Source: Setophaga petechia (Eukaryota > Chordata > Aves > Passeriformes > Parulidae). From it: a DNA stretch of 64,000 bases. The translations under genes and the position numbers were made by a program. Shown one piece after another: positions 1 to 13,800 of the stretch. Where the stretch lies: positions 1,952,001-2,016,000 of the forward strand of contig JANCRA010000019.1 of the NCBI GenBank assembly GCA_024362935.1, given 5' to 3'. The notes below the pieces were generated by a model. That model had not been told where the DNA came from, did not search any database, and saw only the letters and a program-made list of their open reading frames with translations. Position 1 is the stretch's first letter; every line of letters begins with the position of its first letter.

Positions 1-3000
1 TTGAATGAGGGTGCAGTTGGAAGAAAAACACTTACCCTAAAGAATAGAACAGTTTCCATACCATTACATATTTTTGCATCTGAACAAGTCTTTGTTTCTG
101 CACATTCTTGACTGCTGAGGGTAAGTGAAAATAACTGAAGAGCTAGAGATAAACCATGTTTCTATTAAAGAAAACCCTGATCACATTAAAAGTTTTTCTA
201 ATCATCCCACAGCAAATGAAATTTAATTATGACATTTATGCAATGCATAAATTATCTGGCTGTAAAAAAAACCTGACTGTTTTTGTTGATTACAAGATAC
301 ACTTTTATAGCATATCTTGAAGATTAAATTCCATCAACCAGATGAAAAAAGTTTAATTAATTAATTGATTACATTAATTTGGAAAGATGCTGGAAATGCT
401 TTTATATAATTTAATTTCCAGTTGTTCTTGAAATAATATATTTGAGTGTAGTAACAAAGATAATCCAGTTCCTTTTCTCTTGCAAAAAGTATCAGTTTAT
501 ATAATAAAAGAAAATGTGGTTTCAGAGTCTGAGAAAAGAAATTGCTAAAGATTTCTAGGGAGTGGGAAAAACATGTCTTTTAACAGCTATAGAAACAGTA
601 TATGTTATAAAACGTTCATACAGCTAAGGGCATTCTTCTAGGTGTACCTTGCCTAATATTTATCTAATTTAGAAAATGATAGTGATAATATTTTTTCGCA
701 ATTAATATTTCAAAACTTCTGTTGTCTTTTCCATCAGTATTGGTTTTTTCTGCATTCTTTAGTCTCATTACTATTTTCTTTGCTCCAACTGGTATTGTTG
801 CTGCTTCTTAGTTGAGTAAAGACTACCCTTAAACTAATTTTTTGTGAGTGTTTATCATCCTGGAACTCAAATGAAGATAGAAAAAAGAAAACACAAAGGG
901 CTGCATATACCTTTAAAGAAAATTCACTAGTAATGTGACTAAATATCCCTGCAAGTAACATTTACTTAACTGTATTCTTAATTACACCTTGAAATTTGCA
1001 AGCTTAAGTCTATTGCCTCACTTTATTAGGCTTTTTCCTTTTAATTCAGCTTGTATTTTACTGGTTATTTCCAGATCTCTATTGTTGAAATGGTAGAAGT
1101 TTAATTATTTCTTGATTTGCATGTAAAAACAGCATAATTAATGGCATTAGAAAAAGGAAAATATTCTCACTTTTTAAAGTAACACGGGTTTTGTAGGCTA
1201 GTCTCTTAAAAAGTAATGGTGCATCTGCTTTGTTTTATCCTGTTTAGAGTCTTTGTGCTTCCTAACTGATGTGCCACAGCACACACTAGCAATTAAGAGG
1301 AATGCTGGGGCTGATGGTAACCATTGACTTTAGAGTTAAAACAATTAATTCATCCAACTGTGAGCTCAGTGTTCATATTATTTGTTGTTGTAGTTATTCA
1401 GGAACCAGTTGCATAATTTATGCAAATATCTCTCTCCAAGAGTTCACGGGATATTTGAATGGGTAATTAATTGTGGTAAACTTCTCATTTGAAATGGATC
1501 ATTTATTTCCCCACTTGGTCTTTTTATCATCACAGGGCACAGGAGCCACGGTCACAGAGTAGCACTTTTGTTAGATAAACTGACTCAGAACTGCACACAG
1601 ACCTAACTGGAAGCCAGCACAGTCCAAGTGTAAGGTGAAGAGGCGCACACAGACCTGTGAGAACAAAGAAAACATAAAGCTTACTAGGAAATTTCATTGA
1701 CATATCATCAGGAGTGTTATTTTCAAGCTTTTTATTAGAATTTGCATTGACTGAAAGGATTTTGAAAGATGTGAAGAGGTCAGATCTTCTGCTTCTCAAG
1801 ACATGGTCTTCCAAATGTGAGAAGTAATGTCTGTAATTTGAAATTTAACACATGAGGAATAGATGCAGGCATAAGCAGAAGTGGGAGCCAGTAATGAGTG
1901 TAAGGTGATAGTAAGTGGGAAGGGACATAGCTGTGAAAGACTTTGAAAGTGAGGAAAGGATCTTATGCTTGATTTGTTGGAAAGGGACAAGCAACAAAAA
2001 GAGTGGGTGGTATCAAAGCTTAGAAAATGTTCTTCAGAGAAGCATTAAGAGCAGGATGGATCTGTACTTATCATCAGACAACTGAGGTGAAAAAAGCTTA
2101 AAAATTAGCTGCATCTGAGTTTCCAAGTCCTTAAGGACACCTGACTCTTAAGGAGACAAGAGATATCTGAATTATATCTCCTACAAGGCAGTGAAGGGAG
2201 GTTTGGATAGAAATATCTCTTGGAGGTAGGAGTGAAGGTCCATTGGGTTTTTTCCTGGTTCTTTTTAAGTTTAGTTCATCTGATCCAGAGAAATTTCCTT
2301 GGGGTCACTTCTGCAATAAAGAGGCTTAGTTCGAAATTTTCTGTACGCAATGTTGTTTTCATGAGTCAAAAGACATTTTTATGAATAAGGTCATTACATT
2401 AACTAAATCCTGATTAAATTGAAAATACATTTTCACCAAGAAATAATTCCTGGTGAAAGGAACTATCTTTAAGTGAATATTTTGTAAGCAATCAAATATC
2501 TAGCAGGAATTATGCAAAAAATATTTTGGAATGATGATACATTTTGCATGCAAACAAGACTGGGTCATGAATAAATTGATAATCAAAAGAGACTGCATTT
2601 GCATTTTGTTAGTAATGACTAATCCATCAATATTTAAGAAAAGATTCCTGAATCTAATGTTTTTCTTTTTGTTTCTGAGTACTGCACACTGTCAAGAAAT
2701 TATACTTTGTAAAATTGTAAATTTCTATCTATGATGTCTTTACTAGTTTTTTCTTCATCACAGCTACTTTTCCTTCCCAATTTATTATAAGAAATTAAGT
2801 ATAGCAAGCACTGTAACCTGGCCTACAGAGAGTAAATGTACAAAAATAATGCTGTAGGTTAAATATTGCTGTATTATTTCTGCCTTTGCACACTATCATG
2901 AACCACAGTTAATGACAGTATTTGTATATATTCTTTTAAGTGATCTCAGGTAGTTTAAGAACATTATGCAATAGTAATTAATGTGAACTCATACATTCTG

Positions 3001-3198
3001 TAGATAATATTGATAGAGCAAGAAAGATCCTGAAGAAACTGGTAATCCTCTTCCTCTTCGCTGAAGCTTTGAAACATGAAGTTTATCTGGTCACTAGATC
3101 TTGCCACTGAAGTATTGGTAACAACCACCTTTACAACCCTAATCTGTGATGGACTGTACTTGGAAATATTTCTCATTCTGGGGTTTACCTTTCATTGA
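1..3198. other. AT-rich noncoding stretch, nothing recognised
   Basis: No open frame longer than about 95 codons occurs here, and no repeat family or RNA gene is recognised. Around 345-380 there is a run of overlapping TTAATTAATTAATTGATT-like motifs, which is compatible with homeodomain sites but also expected in AT-rich DNA. The 1,850-2,250 part is richer in purines and G on the plus strand and could be an old, unrecognisable repeat. Confidence 0.5.
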
Positions 3199-4346
3199 AA
3201 CACAGAATCATTTCAGCTGGAAAAAGCCCTTAAGATGACCAAGTCCAACTCAGTGTTGCCAAGTCCACCACTAAACCATGTCCGAAAGCACCACATCTAT
3301 ATGTCTGAAATACCTCCAGGGGCAGTGACTTGACCACTTGCCTGGGCAGGGCAGCCTGTTCTGATGCTTGACAACCCTTTCAGAGAAGATTTCTTCTTCC
3401 CTAATAACAATTCTAAACTTCCTCTGGCACAACTTGAGATTGTTTCCTCTTATCCTATCATTTGTTGTCTGGGAAAAGGGAACCATCTTGTCTCTACTGC
3501 TTCCTTTCAGATAGTTGTAAAGAACAATAAAATTTCCCCAAACCTCTGTTTCTCCAGACTGAATACCCTCAGCTTCCTCAGGTGCTCCTCCTAAGACTTG
3601 TATTCCTTCACCAGCTTTGTTGCCCTTCTCTGGACGTGCTCCAACACCTCAATGTCCTTCTTGTAGTGAGGTTCTCAAAACTGAACAGAGGATTCAAGGT
3701 GCAAGATTCATCTGTGCTGAGTACAGAGAGATAAAAATTTCCCTGATTCTTCTGGCCATGGTATTAATGATACAGGCCAGGATGCCGTTGGCCTTCTTGG
3801 CCATGTGGGCACACTGTTGGCTCATGTTCAGCCAGATGATGACTAGCATCTCCAGATGCTTTTCCACCAGGCAGCTTTCCAAACACTCTGCCTCAAGCCT
3901 ATAACTCTGCATGGGTTTATTGTGACCCAAGGGCAAGACCCAGAACTTCACCTGGTTGAACCTCATAAAATTGGTCTTGGCCCATCCAGTCATACTCTCC
4001 AGACCTCTCTTCAGAGCCTTCCTGCCCTCCAGCAGATCAAGTCCCATGCAGCATGGTGGGGAGTTCATGTCTGTGAATTGACTGAGGGTGTATTAACTCT
4101 CCATATTATTGATAAAGTTATTAAAAAGAACTGGCCCCATACTGAGCCCGAGGGCACAGAGCTTGTGCACAGACAGAATTCTGTTTACCATACTTTTCTT
4201 GGATTTGGACATTCAAAAAAGAGAAAACCCTTCCAAGCTATGAGTAGCCATTTCTTTCACAAGAATGTTGTGGGAACCAGTGTCAAAGGCTTCACTAAAA
4301 CCTTGGTGATATCCACAACCTTTTTCGCTTATATCAGACAACCTTA
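3199..4346 (-). mobile_element. CR1 LINE fragment, late reverse transcriptase to 3' end
   Basis: A 5'-truncated non-LTR retrotransposon of the CR1 family lies on the minus strand. On the plus strand it begins with the reverse complement of a CR1 3' tail (cacagaatca, then a diverged form of the block that leads into agtccaac). It then runs backwards through the 3' untranslated part into ORF2. Minus-strand positions 4068-3694 hold 124 uninterrupted codons that read like the C-terminal part of CR1 reverse transcriptase, including MSQQCAHMAKKANGILAC and an upstream LEGRKAL..D/E..WA..N.MRFN block. Above 4,070 the match continues in broken frames (TGGCCCCATACTGAGCCC, the GTGTCAAAGGCTTCACT block) and fades at about 4,345. 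It is a dead copy, with no complete ORF2 and no ORF1. The RT catalytic core (YxDD) lies beyond the truncation. Confidence 0.93.
3694..4068 (-). pseudogene. Remnant of CR1 ORF2 (reverse transcriptase C-terminus)
   Basis: This is an open stretch of 124 codons inside the CR1 copy. It corresponds to the region just C-terminal of the polymerase palm in CR1-family ORF2, where conserved residues give a WA..N.MRFN motif followed by LGHN and MSQQCA..AKKANGILACI. It has no upstream ORF2 to join, lies in a truncated element, and starts at an internal methionine that is not a natural start. The surviving frame probably reflects chance preservation in a moderately young copy. It should not be read as a gene. 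Confidence 0.9.
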
Positions 4347-6277
4347 ATGACACACCATTACAACTTCTGTATGGTTTACTTGACTGCCATATTCACTAAG
4401 AATTTAAATTTGGATTTTTTGCAATATTTGCACTATTTTCCATATGCTTACTTCTTTCTTATGCCTTGTTCAGACACCCTTCTTTTCTCTTTCTTGAGAA
4501 GTATTTTTCAAATATGGTTGTTGTCATGTTCTTTACCTTTTGATTTCTTTGGGTATGGTGAAACTGTTCAGCTATAGTAAGTCATAGACTTCACAAAACA
4601 ATTTGTCCACCTTTTCTGTGGAACTATTTTTTCCTGGGTATGATTTGAAATATGTCATTTCAACTGTCAGATAGATTTTTAGATTTTTAGATTCAGAACT
4701 TGCATGTACCAAAGAGAAAAATATATCATCCTAGCACAGTACCATTGATCAATCAATTAATGTAAAAGATCCTCCTCTGGCCCCTCCATGCCCATTTGTC
4801 TTTTAAAACATGCTCTAAGAGACTCAGATCTGAAGCAGGTGGTACAAGTATAGGTTAGTGGGTTATAGCCTTTAATTACCTGTGATATCCTGGAGGACTA
4901 ATGACAGTCTACCACTCAGATGCCTGCAGAGATCACTACTTTCCATTTTCAAAGACTAATTATCTCTAGCATGATGAACTATGTCATCTAGCATATAGAA
5001 ATTATTACTTCAGTTTAAAAATAAAAAATCGGGAAACAAAGAAGTTCTGCATTTTTTACTCAGTTGTGGTTTTGCTCCGTTTCTCTATGATTGATGATTT
5101 TGCATAAAGATTGTATTAACATATGTGAAAACCCTAACTGGAATATGTTCATTAAGTCAGGAAGTGCTTTTACTGGGGCCTCTTCATCTCAATTACATGA
5201 GACACTGGTGCATGGGATCTTTCATATTATTGGGTGCTAAATGAATTAGGTGAAGCCTTAGGCTACACAGTACCACAGAATTACCTAATGTGACTATATC
5301 CTAAAGCAATGCATGCCCTGCTAAATCTTATGACTACATTGTCTCATGAATATGCAAAATGTGTTTAAATTGTGGAGAATACAAAATTATTTACAATTCA
5401 AATACCATCACCCAAATGCATATTAAAATTAATGACTTTTGGATAAATGCTAATGAATAGGAAATAATTCTGCTTAAAAAATATTCATACATCAATAATT
5501 TATGTATTTTTCTTTTGAAACTAAGTAGCTTCATTTCAAGTTAGAATAGAAACAATAACACACTAGTTATTTGTACTAAATGGTCTTTTATAAGAACTTA
5601 TATTTATGCCTACAAATTGCTCTTCTGTTTCTCAACATAGCTTCAGTCAGAATTATTTCATGCATAATTAGTTTTTGCACATACAGATCAATACCTTGGC
5701 ACAAGCACAACACACTACTAGACTGGACATGCTAACTGCCAAGAATTCATAATACAGGTATCGACCAAAAGGGCAAACGTAGACATGTGTCAGCATATTT
5801 GTGTGTGTGTACTCTTTGGAGGGATGCATGAACTTCTCAATGATGGAAAAAAAATCCCCACATGAAGTCAGGAAATTTTTGAAGTTATCGTCGCCCTAAA
5901 ATGCACACTTACACTCAACAGAGAAATAGCACAAGCCAACGTCTACCATTTGTGATTCTGTTTTTCATATGTCAGTTTCTTTACATGCGGTTTTGTGATG
6001 ACTAAGAAGACAAATCACTGGCTGCCAGTGTGCCAAAATGGTTAATTGCTATAGTTCAAGTTGGATAATTTAACATGTAATATGGTTCAGTAGAAAATAC
6101 CCTAAGTAGGAAAGAGATGACTGAAAAAGTCAATCTAGTTATACAGTCACATTCATAAATAACATAGACTCACTGAGAAGCACGAAGAGAGTTCTTTTTT
6201 TTGTAAATATACCATGTTCTGCTTTCTGAATTCCCAGTTAAGAACGGATTAAACATACTTTTTGAATCATTTAGGTG

Positions 6278-6342
6278 AACAAATTTGCATTTGTTCATGA
6301 ACAAATGAACAGGAACTTTCATGTTTTCCATGAACAGGAACT
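6278..6342. repeat. Palindrome and direct-repeat cluster
   Basis: Positions 6288-6307 form a perfect 20-bp palindrome, CATTTGTTCATGAACAAATG. Just upstream, GAACAAA (6278-6284) pairs again with TTTGTTC (6290-6296), and the overlap contains ATTTGCAT, the reverse complement of the POU octamer ATGCAAAT. A 13-bp direct repeat ATGAACAGGAACT occurs at 6305-6317 and 6330-6342. The arrangement suggests local slippage or fold-back duplication. A POU-factor site is possible but unproven. Confidence 0.8.
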
Positions 6343-6715
6343 AAATGAAATAAGACTATCGTCTATTTCACTTTTCATTTAAACTGAACTTTAATTTCAG
6401 CTTTAGGGAGCAGAGATAAAAAAAGATCAGATTTTTGTAGGTAATGTAATCTGCAAAATCTCATTACTTCATGATGGTTTGGGTAGTCTTTTTAGAGAGA
6501 CCAGATATAGCAGAGTCATTTCCAATAAAACAATGATGGAAATCCACCTGTGCTCTTGCTCGGTTTTGTCTCCCCTGTGACTCTGTGACATCCTAGGCTC
6601 TGGTTCCCAGGAGCACTGGCTGCTAGAGGAAGGCAGCTCACATGCAACCATCTTTCTGAAACAATTGCATGGAATGAGGCACCTGGGAACAAACTGCAAA
6701 TTTTCAGAAATCTCC

Positions 6716-6731
6716 TTTTTTTTTTTTTTTT
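6716..6731. repeat. Poly(T) run
   Basis: Sixteen consecutive T residues on the plus strand, with no adjoining retrogene recognised. Confidence 0.95.
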
Positions 6732-7350
6732 AATCCCATATCTGTATTGCCTTAGGCTGCACTGGCATCTATGGTTATGGATTTTAGCAGGCTCTTCCTT
6801 ACTACGTATATCAATTCTTTCCCTGGCTACATGAGAAAAAACTACATATTCTTCCATCATCTTAGTAGTTACACTATCAGCAACACTGACTGTATTTCAT
6901 CAAAAATGTATTTCCTTAAGGCACCGAAAGCAAATGGCACTTTAGAAAAATTTCCAATTATTGCAAAGTGTTCCACTCTCTCTCCCTCATGGATTTTTCA
7001 TATTCATGCTGTAGCTCTGGTTATAGGAGTTAAATACTTTTGCAGCCCAACAAATCTCTCTTGGTGATTTTAGCCTGATTGTTAGTGTTGAAACAAAGAC
7101 CATTTATATCACAAGAGTGATTAGAAACATAGTTTCATGTTAGGAAACATACTTGGTAGAAAGTATTTCTGGCTTAAGTTTTGTTAGTTCAATGAACAAA
7201 AACCAAAACACAGTGAAGATAAAATGATGGAGAAATAATAGTTTATGAGACCACTATATCCCATCTCATAATTTTTTCTTCTGCTGGATACACCAGAAGG
7301 GTCCTCAGCTGTGATTACACCTAAGACTTAGAGTCAACATATTGGCATGA

Positions 7351-7396
7351 CAATTCCTTGAAATTATTACCAATTCCTTGAAAGAATTACCAATTC
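7351..7396. repeat. 20-bp imperfect tandem duplication
   Basis: The unit CAATTCCTTGAAATTATTAC (7351-7370) is followed by CAATTCCTTGAAAGAATTAC (7371-7390) and then the first six bases of a third copy. Two mismatches separate the two full units. This is typical replication slippage. Confidence 0.9.
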
Positions 7397-7679
7397 ATAT
7401 CCTGCCATGATATTTTGTAGCTTATTCACATTGTTCAGTGGAAAAGGAATATTGGTGCACTTGTATTGTGAGGTATTCCTTCCACATGTGTTAACTAATA
7501 TCTAAGGCTGACCTCTTGATGCATGCTTCATAAGGTCAAGATCACTTCAATGGATTTGTGATAATCTGAATGCTAAAGAGTCTCTTTATCCTATAAATCA
7601 CTTTCAGACTAACTTTACAATGCACAGATGAGGCCCAGTGGTGGATACATTCCATATTTTAACTTCAGAGGGTTTGAGA

Positions 7680-7870
7680 GAAGTATATTAAAAAATTAAA
7701 ACAATTCCCCCAAACCAACCTCCCCACTTCCTTTGCAAAAACACCAAAAAAAAAAAAAAAAAAAAAAAAGGCAAAAAATCCAGAATAAATAAACAAATAT
7801 ATTTGAAACTGTGGGGGAAAAATCCCAAACCACCCACACAAGAAAACAAAACAAAAACAAAAATAACAAA
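7680..7870. repeat. A/C-rich low-complexity tract with 24-A run
   Basis: This is an A-rich strand containing 24 consecutive A residues at 7746-7769, flanked by C-rich pieces (attccccc, cctcccc, ccacccacac) and (CAAAA)-like stretches up to about 7,870. It could be the decayed tail of a retrotransposed copy, but no body sequence is recognisable on its 5' side. Confidence 0.85.
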
Positions 7871-10800
7871 GCTACAGTTTTCTGTTTTGTTTCTTGTTAA
7901 AACTTAAGTACATGAAGTCACTTAAAATCAAAAGCATTTTTGCAGTTCACTTATTTTGGGAAGTGAAAATAAAAACTTACTCTCTACACAGAAAATATAG
8001 GTATTTACAGTATATACAATTCTTTACACTAATTTTCAATTCTCTCTTGAATGTGGTTGTGGAGCACTGCAGAATTTTGATCATGAACGAGGCAGGGCAA
8101 AATTAAACTCCAAAGAATTTTGTTCGTATTAAAATTAAATAGTAAAAGATATTCTTCTTATGACCTTGTCAAGCCTTTCTTGAATATGTTTGGTTTTCCA
8201 AAGTTTTCTACCAAAAAAAATGTACATGATAAAAATATTTTTTAAAAAAATAAAATAAAGCAAAGCAGGTAAATAATTTATTTCAAGGAAGAAAAGAACT
8301 CTCCCATCTCAATTTTTTGCTGAAAAGAAAGGTGTATGATTAAATTTTGTATTTCATTCACCAGAAAGAATGCTTTCACTAATCCAAATCTTTGATCAGC
8401 TAGAAACTGACTGGAGACTGTGCAGTCCTTGGAGACAAAAATAAATGAAATGTCTCTAAACAGCTGAAAATTAACTTGCTCACATAGGGAAGTGATAAAC
8501 CAGGTTTTGAATTTGTTTTTATTATAAAAGTGCTCTAGGAATCTTAAAAAAAAAAAAATACCAGACATAGAGGAATCTCATGCACTCAGTAAGTCATATC
8601 AAAAAGCAGCAGGCACAACAGATTGTGCAGCTGAATGATTTTGTTACTCAGAAAATGTGCTGTAGTCAGACTTCTGTGATATAAAAAATTGATATGTAAG
8701 TGGTTACTTTCTAAAGCTAATTTCTCTGATCTGAAGTCAGTTTTGTATACAAAATGTGAACTGTGGGTATTCTGCTCCTGTTGTTAGGTTTTTAGCAGTT
8801 CATGTCTGTATTTTGTTATTTTTGGCGTGAAAATATGTTCAATTTAATAATAAATTAATTTAAAGTAGTTCCATCAGAGTGTGAGAGCATGACTCAGGAC
8901 ATTACTGAGAATAAATAAGGGAATGAAATAAGAAGGCATTTTGGCTATTTTTTATGGTGGCATGTAGATGCAATGGAATGAAGACTCAGATTCTTGCGGT
9001 GTTTGTTTTGGTTTGGTTGGGTTTTTTTTTTTTCTTTTCTTGATAGTTCTAACCTAACATAGTGTGTGTTCTCTCAAAATACTGGAACAAGAGAGAATGT
9101 GGAAATTGTGCCATTACACCTTTCAACAACATTTTATCAAAATGCTGTCTTAGGAAATAGTGTATGTAGCCATAAAATCTGAAGGCACCACTGGGAATTG
9201 CAGAGACAATACTGGTTAAGAATTAAACCCAGAACTGCTCATTTAGGCACATTATTCTACTCTGAAATTAGCAGAAAATAGTAAAACTGAGCACACTATT
9301 GAGAGGCTGTTCTTGTCCTTCCAACCTCGTAAATAACATTCAGGGTTCTGGATGCAGCAGCAGTTTTGGCTGGGTTAGACTGGAAATCAGCTTTTACTAT
9401 GTCCTGCTCTCAGTTTCAGAAATGTGTCCAGAAAATTTAGGTTCTTGAACCAAGGTGAGTAACTCTATGGAACTTTTGGAATACCCAAGGTAGTTGCTTG
9501 CTTGTCCCATTTAAAATTTTACTCCTACCGTGGTAACCTTTTCTCATTCCAGGCTAAATGTTCAGTGCTCTGAATTACTTTTTCTATGTCTATCATCAAA
9601 ATTCCAAGAAGAAAAGGATGCAGAGGAAGTGTTCAGGTATATATCCTTTTTACACAGATGGAAGTATCTGAAGCACAGATGAGCAAAATATCCTCTAAAA
9701 GTTGGATGACATCTCAACATCCAGGTTAGGTAGCAGAAAATGGACTACAACTACAACTACAACAAATTTCTGACTCATAAATCTTTACATTCCGGTGTGT
9801 TTCTCTGTTCTCTTCTTATTATTTCTCTGTGATATGCTCTTATTGAATTGGAGCTGTAAACTAGCACAGAACTTTTCATTTTTATAACCTTTCCCCAAAT
9901 ACAGTACCAGGTTTTGTCAAGAATCCTAACGTGTCTTCTACTGAAACAATTATTTACAACAGTTTTCAATTTGTAATCTGAAAGTCTAAAAAAAATTGTT
10001 CATGGTAAAACAGCAACGAGAGATGATAAAAAAAGAGAAATTATGAGGTACGTGTTCTGTCAGCAATGAAAACAAGCAAGTAAATGGTATGAAAAGGAAC
10101 TCTCCCATCTCAACTATATTGTTGGCACTTCAGTAAATAAGCACTTTAGGAACAATCCCTTGGGGAACAATTAAAAAATGTGCCCAAAATCATGAAATGA
10201 AGCTCTAATAGTGGACTCAGACTTCTTCAGCCATAGTATGCAGCATAATGAAGAGCAAAAATGGAAAATGTTGCTGATGAAGGGCTTTTATACTTAAATC
10301 CTCTACATTCAATTAAAGAGGCAAAAATAATATACATTGAGGACTAGATTCACTAGGAGGACTAAATGCCTCTTTAGGCAATCATTTCCAAGACAGGGTA
10401 TTTTGCTGCAGATCCCCTGGAAGATAAGACCTATATTGCGGCTAGGAGAGCGTTCTGAGTAAAGGGAAAAGAAAAATTATATGAGAGTTCGATACTTCCA
10501 GTTTCCTTCAGGCACTGGATATTCCCCAGATTTGTATTGAGTGTGCTGTGAATGCAGTTCTTCAGCAGCAATCCCTTAAAATGGCCTTATCCTTCACCTA
10601 GAAATGTGTTCATTTCTAAATGAAAGAGGTTGTCCCAGGGGATATGGGAAATATATGTTAAAATGTAAATGTGAAAGAAACGAAGAAAAGTAAAGAGTGG
10701 AAAGAACTTTGTGTAGTGTTAGCACAGAAGAGATACCTGGTGCTGAGCATCCAGAAGACAGAAATTAGAAGCAAAGTATGGGGCTCTTCTGTTAGGTAGC

Positions 10801-13800
10801 TAAAGAAGAAGAAACGAGGCACTTATCTAATGAGAGGAACCATGAATGGACTCAGAAAGGGATAAAACACAATTCAGAGAAAGATAAGACTTAAAAAATA
10901 CATATGGGATGTAGTATGCAAAAAAATTTGAACCCTTAGAGTGAGAAATGATAGGATGAAGACAAGATTTAGAGAATGCCTGAAATCCTGCTGGAAAACA
11001 TACTAATATACTAACAGTGAGGGAAAATCTGAGCTATAGGGAAGGCTTTCTATATTAGAAAGGATAAAGAGATTGTGAGTTAACATCAACAGACTTCTGT
11101 CTGGGATTTCATACATGATCAGCTTGGCTTTTGTCTGGAGCAACTGTATTTAAATAGAAAATTACTTCAGTTGTTAAAGAATGATTTCTTTCTATTCTGA
11201 TATCATTGCTACCATTCTTTTGGATTTTAGTCCTCCCTGGAGGAAAGGAAGAATACAAACAAAACCAACCTAGGGAAAGTTAAGATCTATGTAACTAACA
11301 TAGAGCTGTCGCGTCAGTAAATAGAAACACACAGTCATAACTATGTACAGAATTTCTACATTATGTAAATACATCTGGATAAGCACACAAGGTCAGGCAT
11401 AACTTGTTTTTCAAGATGTTGAAGACCTCTGGAAGGAATATAGTGCAGCTAAAAATTTTTAGGGACCTGTATAGCTGCTGAAAGCAAGAAAGTAATCAAG
11501 ACTGTGGGCATATAGGAAATATTTGTCAAATTCATGGGACTCAAAACTGGCACAACATCTATACTCAAGAAATAAATATGGTGTGAGGGCCAGCAGTATA
11601 AACTTCTCTATAATTATATCCCTGAGATGTGGGAAATAATGTGGGTGGAAGAAGAGAGTCCAACTATAAATATTTTTTTTCTTTTTCTTTTTTTTTTTTT
11701 GTAATCCAAACAAACACTTATCTAAGTAGTAGATCTCAAAATTTAGAAATATGCAATCAGTCAAGTAGTCTTACAATATTAATTTTATAGAGGATCTAAC
11801 AACTACAATAATGCATTTAGTGTTTGTTGATTTCAGCCGGATTTGGACTACTGACTCAGACAGGAGATTAATTTGCAACAAAAGTTTTTCAAGAACATGG
11901 ACACTTAACTGATTATATTTTTCATAACAAAAAACAAGACAACACTGCTGACAATTAGCTCAATGAAATGATTTTGTATTTCCCAAACTAACAATTGTTT
12001 TCTGGATGTTTATCCTAGCAGCAAAACCATATTTCAAATTTAGCCAGTCCTTGGGTCCACCTAATACTACAGGGATAAAAAATATGCAGCAGCAAGAGAA
12101 AGAAAAGAGCATTACTATGTAATAATTTTATTATTTACTAGAATTATAATTTTATTACCAATTAATTATAAAATAATAAACATAAAGCAGAAATTTCAAA
12201 GTAGTTTTTCAAAGAGTTACCATTCAAAAATTAGAAAAAACAAAAATGTTACAACTACACTACCAATATCATATCAGCAGAATATGCTTATTTTTTAACT
12301 CTGGTTAAAATCCAGTGTCTCAAGTGATAATCACTTCAGTTCTGTTTTGCCATATGTTGTGTTTGCATTTTTGGGTACATCACATCTGTATCATACTGTT
12401 CTCAGCTTTAAAATAGTAATAACTGTATGTCAGAGTCATAGTAATTTTTCATGTTTTAATATTTTATTTAGCTTTTCACCTGGAAGATTCTCACTGAGGC
12501 ATCTACAAAAAAAAAATGTCACTACCTTTATGGCAAAGGAAAACTGGGACCTTAGACTACGGACCTACATTAATCTTGTTCTTGTCCATTGTTTTAATTA
12601 AATAAATGGGACTTCTGTGTGTATTTTAGACATCTGCAGAGGGTTACACAAGCATTTTTCCCATGAAAATCTCCTCCACAACTTCATACACACCACAGTA
12701 CACCAGAGACTCTCTTGCATTGTACCATCATCTTGCTTCAGTAATTGGTGCCTGTTGACAACTGGGCTCCAACCCCTATTGCCTGTATTGTTGATCAGAA
12801 TCAGCAAGATCACTTTGTTCTGTGGATCAAATCAGACTAGCTCAACCCAGCTGCTCTTTCTCTTGCAACATAAAGAGTAGATTCTCCATACTTAAACACA
12901 CTTTTTATTCCAAGATAGTAAGACAACTGGTTGAACCACATCCATATAACCCAGAATCAATTGTGAAAGTTAGTGGAAGGCATATAGGCACTCACAGTAC
13001 AAAGACTTTCAGTCTGGACAAAAGAATCACCTGGTTTTTCTCCCCATTTTTACTCACCAAGACAAAAAACAAAAACCAACAACAAAAACTAGCCCCAACA
13101 CAGCAGGGAGAGATTCATGATGCATCTGCCCCCAAAAACTGGAAGTTGTGATGCCTGCTTAGGTTTTCCTGATGGACCTCTTCCCATGTAAGTCCTAAAA
13201 AACTTACAGAAACTGACTCAAAATATACATTTTAAATACAATTTGTAAAAAAACAAAACAAAAAAAAATCAACAGTCACTAGAAATATAAGCAGAAAAAG
13301 CAAATGTTTTATCTTCTGCACAACCTTCCATACCTGCTGAGCTCAGCAAGTTTTACTTACCCACTGAAAGCCAGAGTGTGACCCAGATTTATAGCTTTTC
13401 ACAAAATTTGTAGATATTTCAGACATTTCCCCTGTAAGAGATGTTGTTAAAAAATGTAGAGTTTGGCTGAGACTAACTCTTGTCTATGAGAGCAAAGCCT
13501 CAGAGTGTTAATCCAACAGAGGGTTTCAAGCATTCAGGAAATTGTGGTGGATTTAGGTCTGAATAGTTAAACGAGAAGAGATGATCATACTCTATGCAAC
13601 TGCTGTGATTAATGATGCTCAGCACAAACCCCCAAATTGTGAACAGCTTTATCCTAAACAGGCCAGAAATGAGGAGCAGGCATGATCAACGAGAACAAAG
13701 GGTCAGCCCCATATTAAAAAAATGTGAAACAAAGGACATTCTTGAAAAACAAGAAGTGTACTAAGAAATCTAGGATATAACACAGAAAACAGTTGTGAAA

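Larger units (their letters stand above)
4347..7679. other. AT-rich noncoding stretch with a palindrome cluster
   Basis: No gene or transposon is recognised. The notable structures are the palindrome and direct-repeat cluster at 6278-6342, a 16-T run at 6716-6731, and a 20-bp tandem duplication at 7351-7396. A short TG run (about 5801-5811) is also present. Confidence 0.5.

Noticed and set aside
3856..4347. A 163-codon plus-strand frame, the longest in the window
   Set aside because: It is antisense to the CR1 reverse transcriptase remnant. Its apparent length comes from the retained sense frame on the other strand.
8297..10113. GAACTCTCCCATCTCAA occurring near 8,297 and again near 10,098
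   Set aside because: Flanking sequence is unrelated and no longer duplication is visible. It is likely a chance match.
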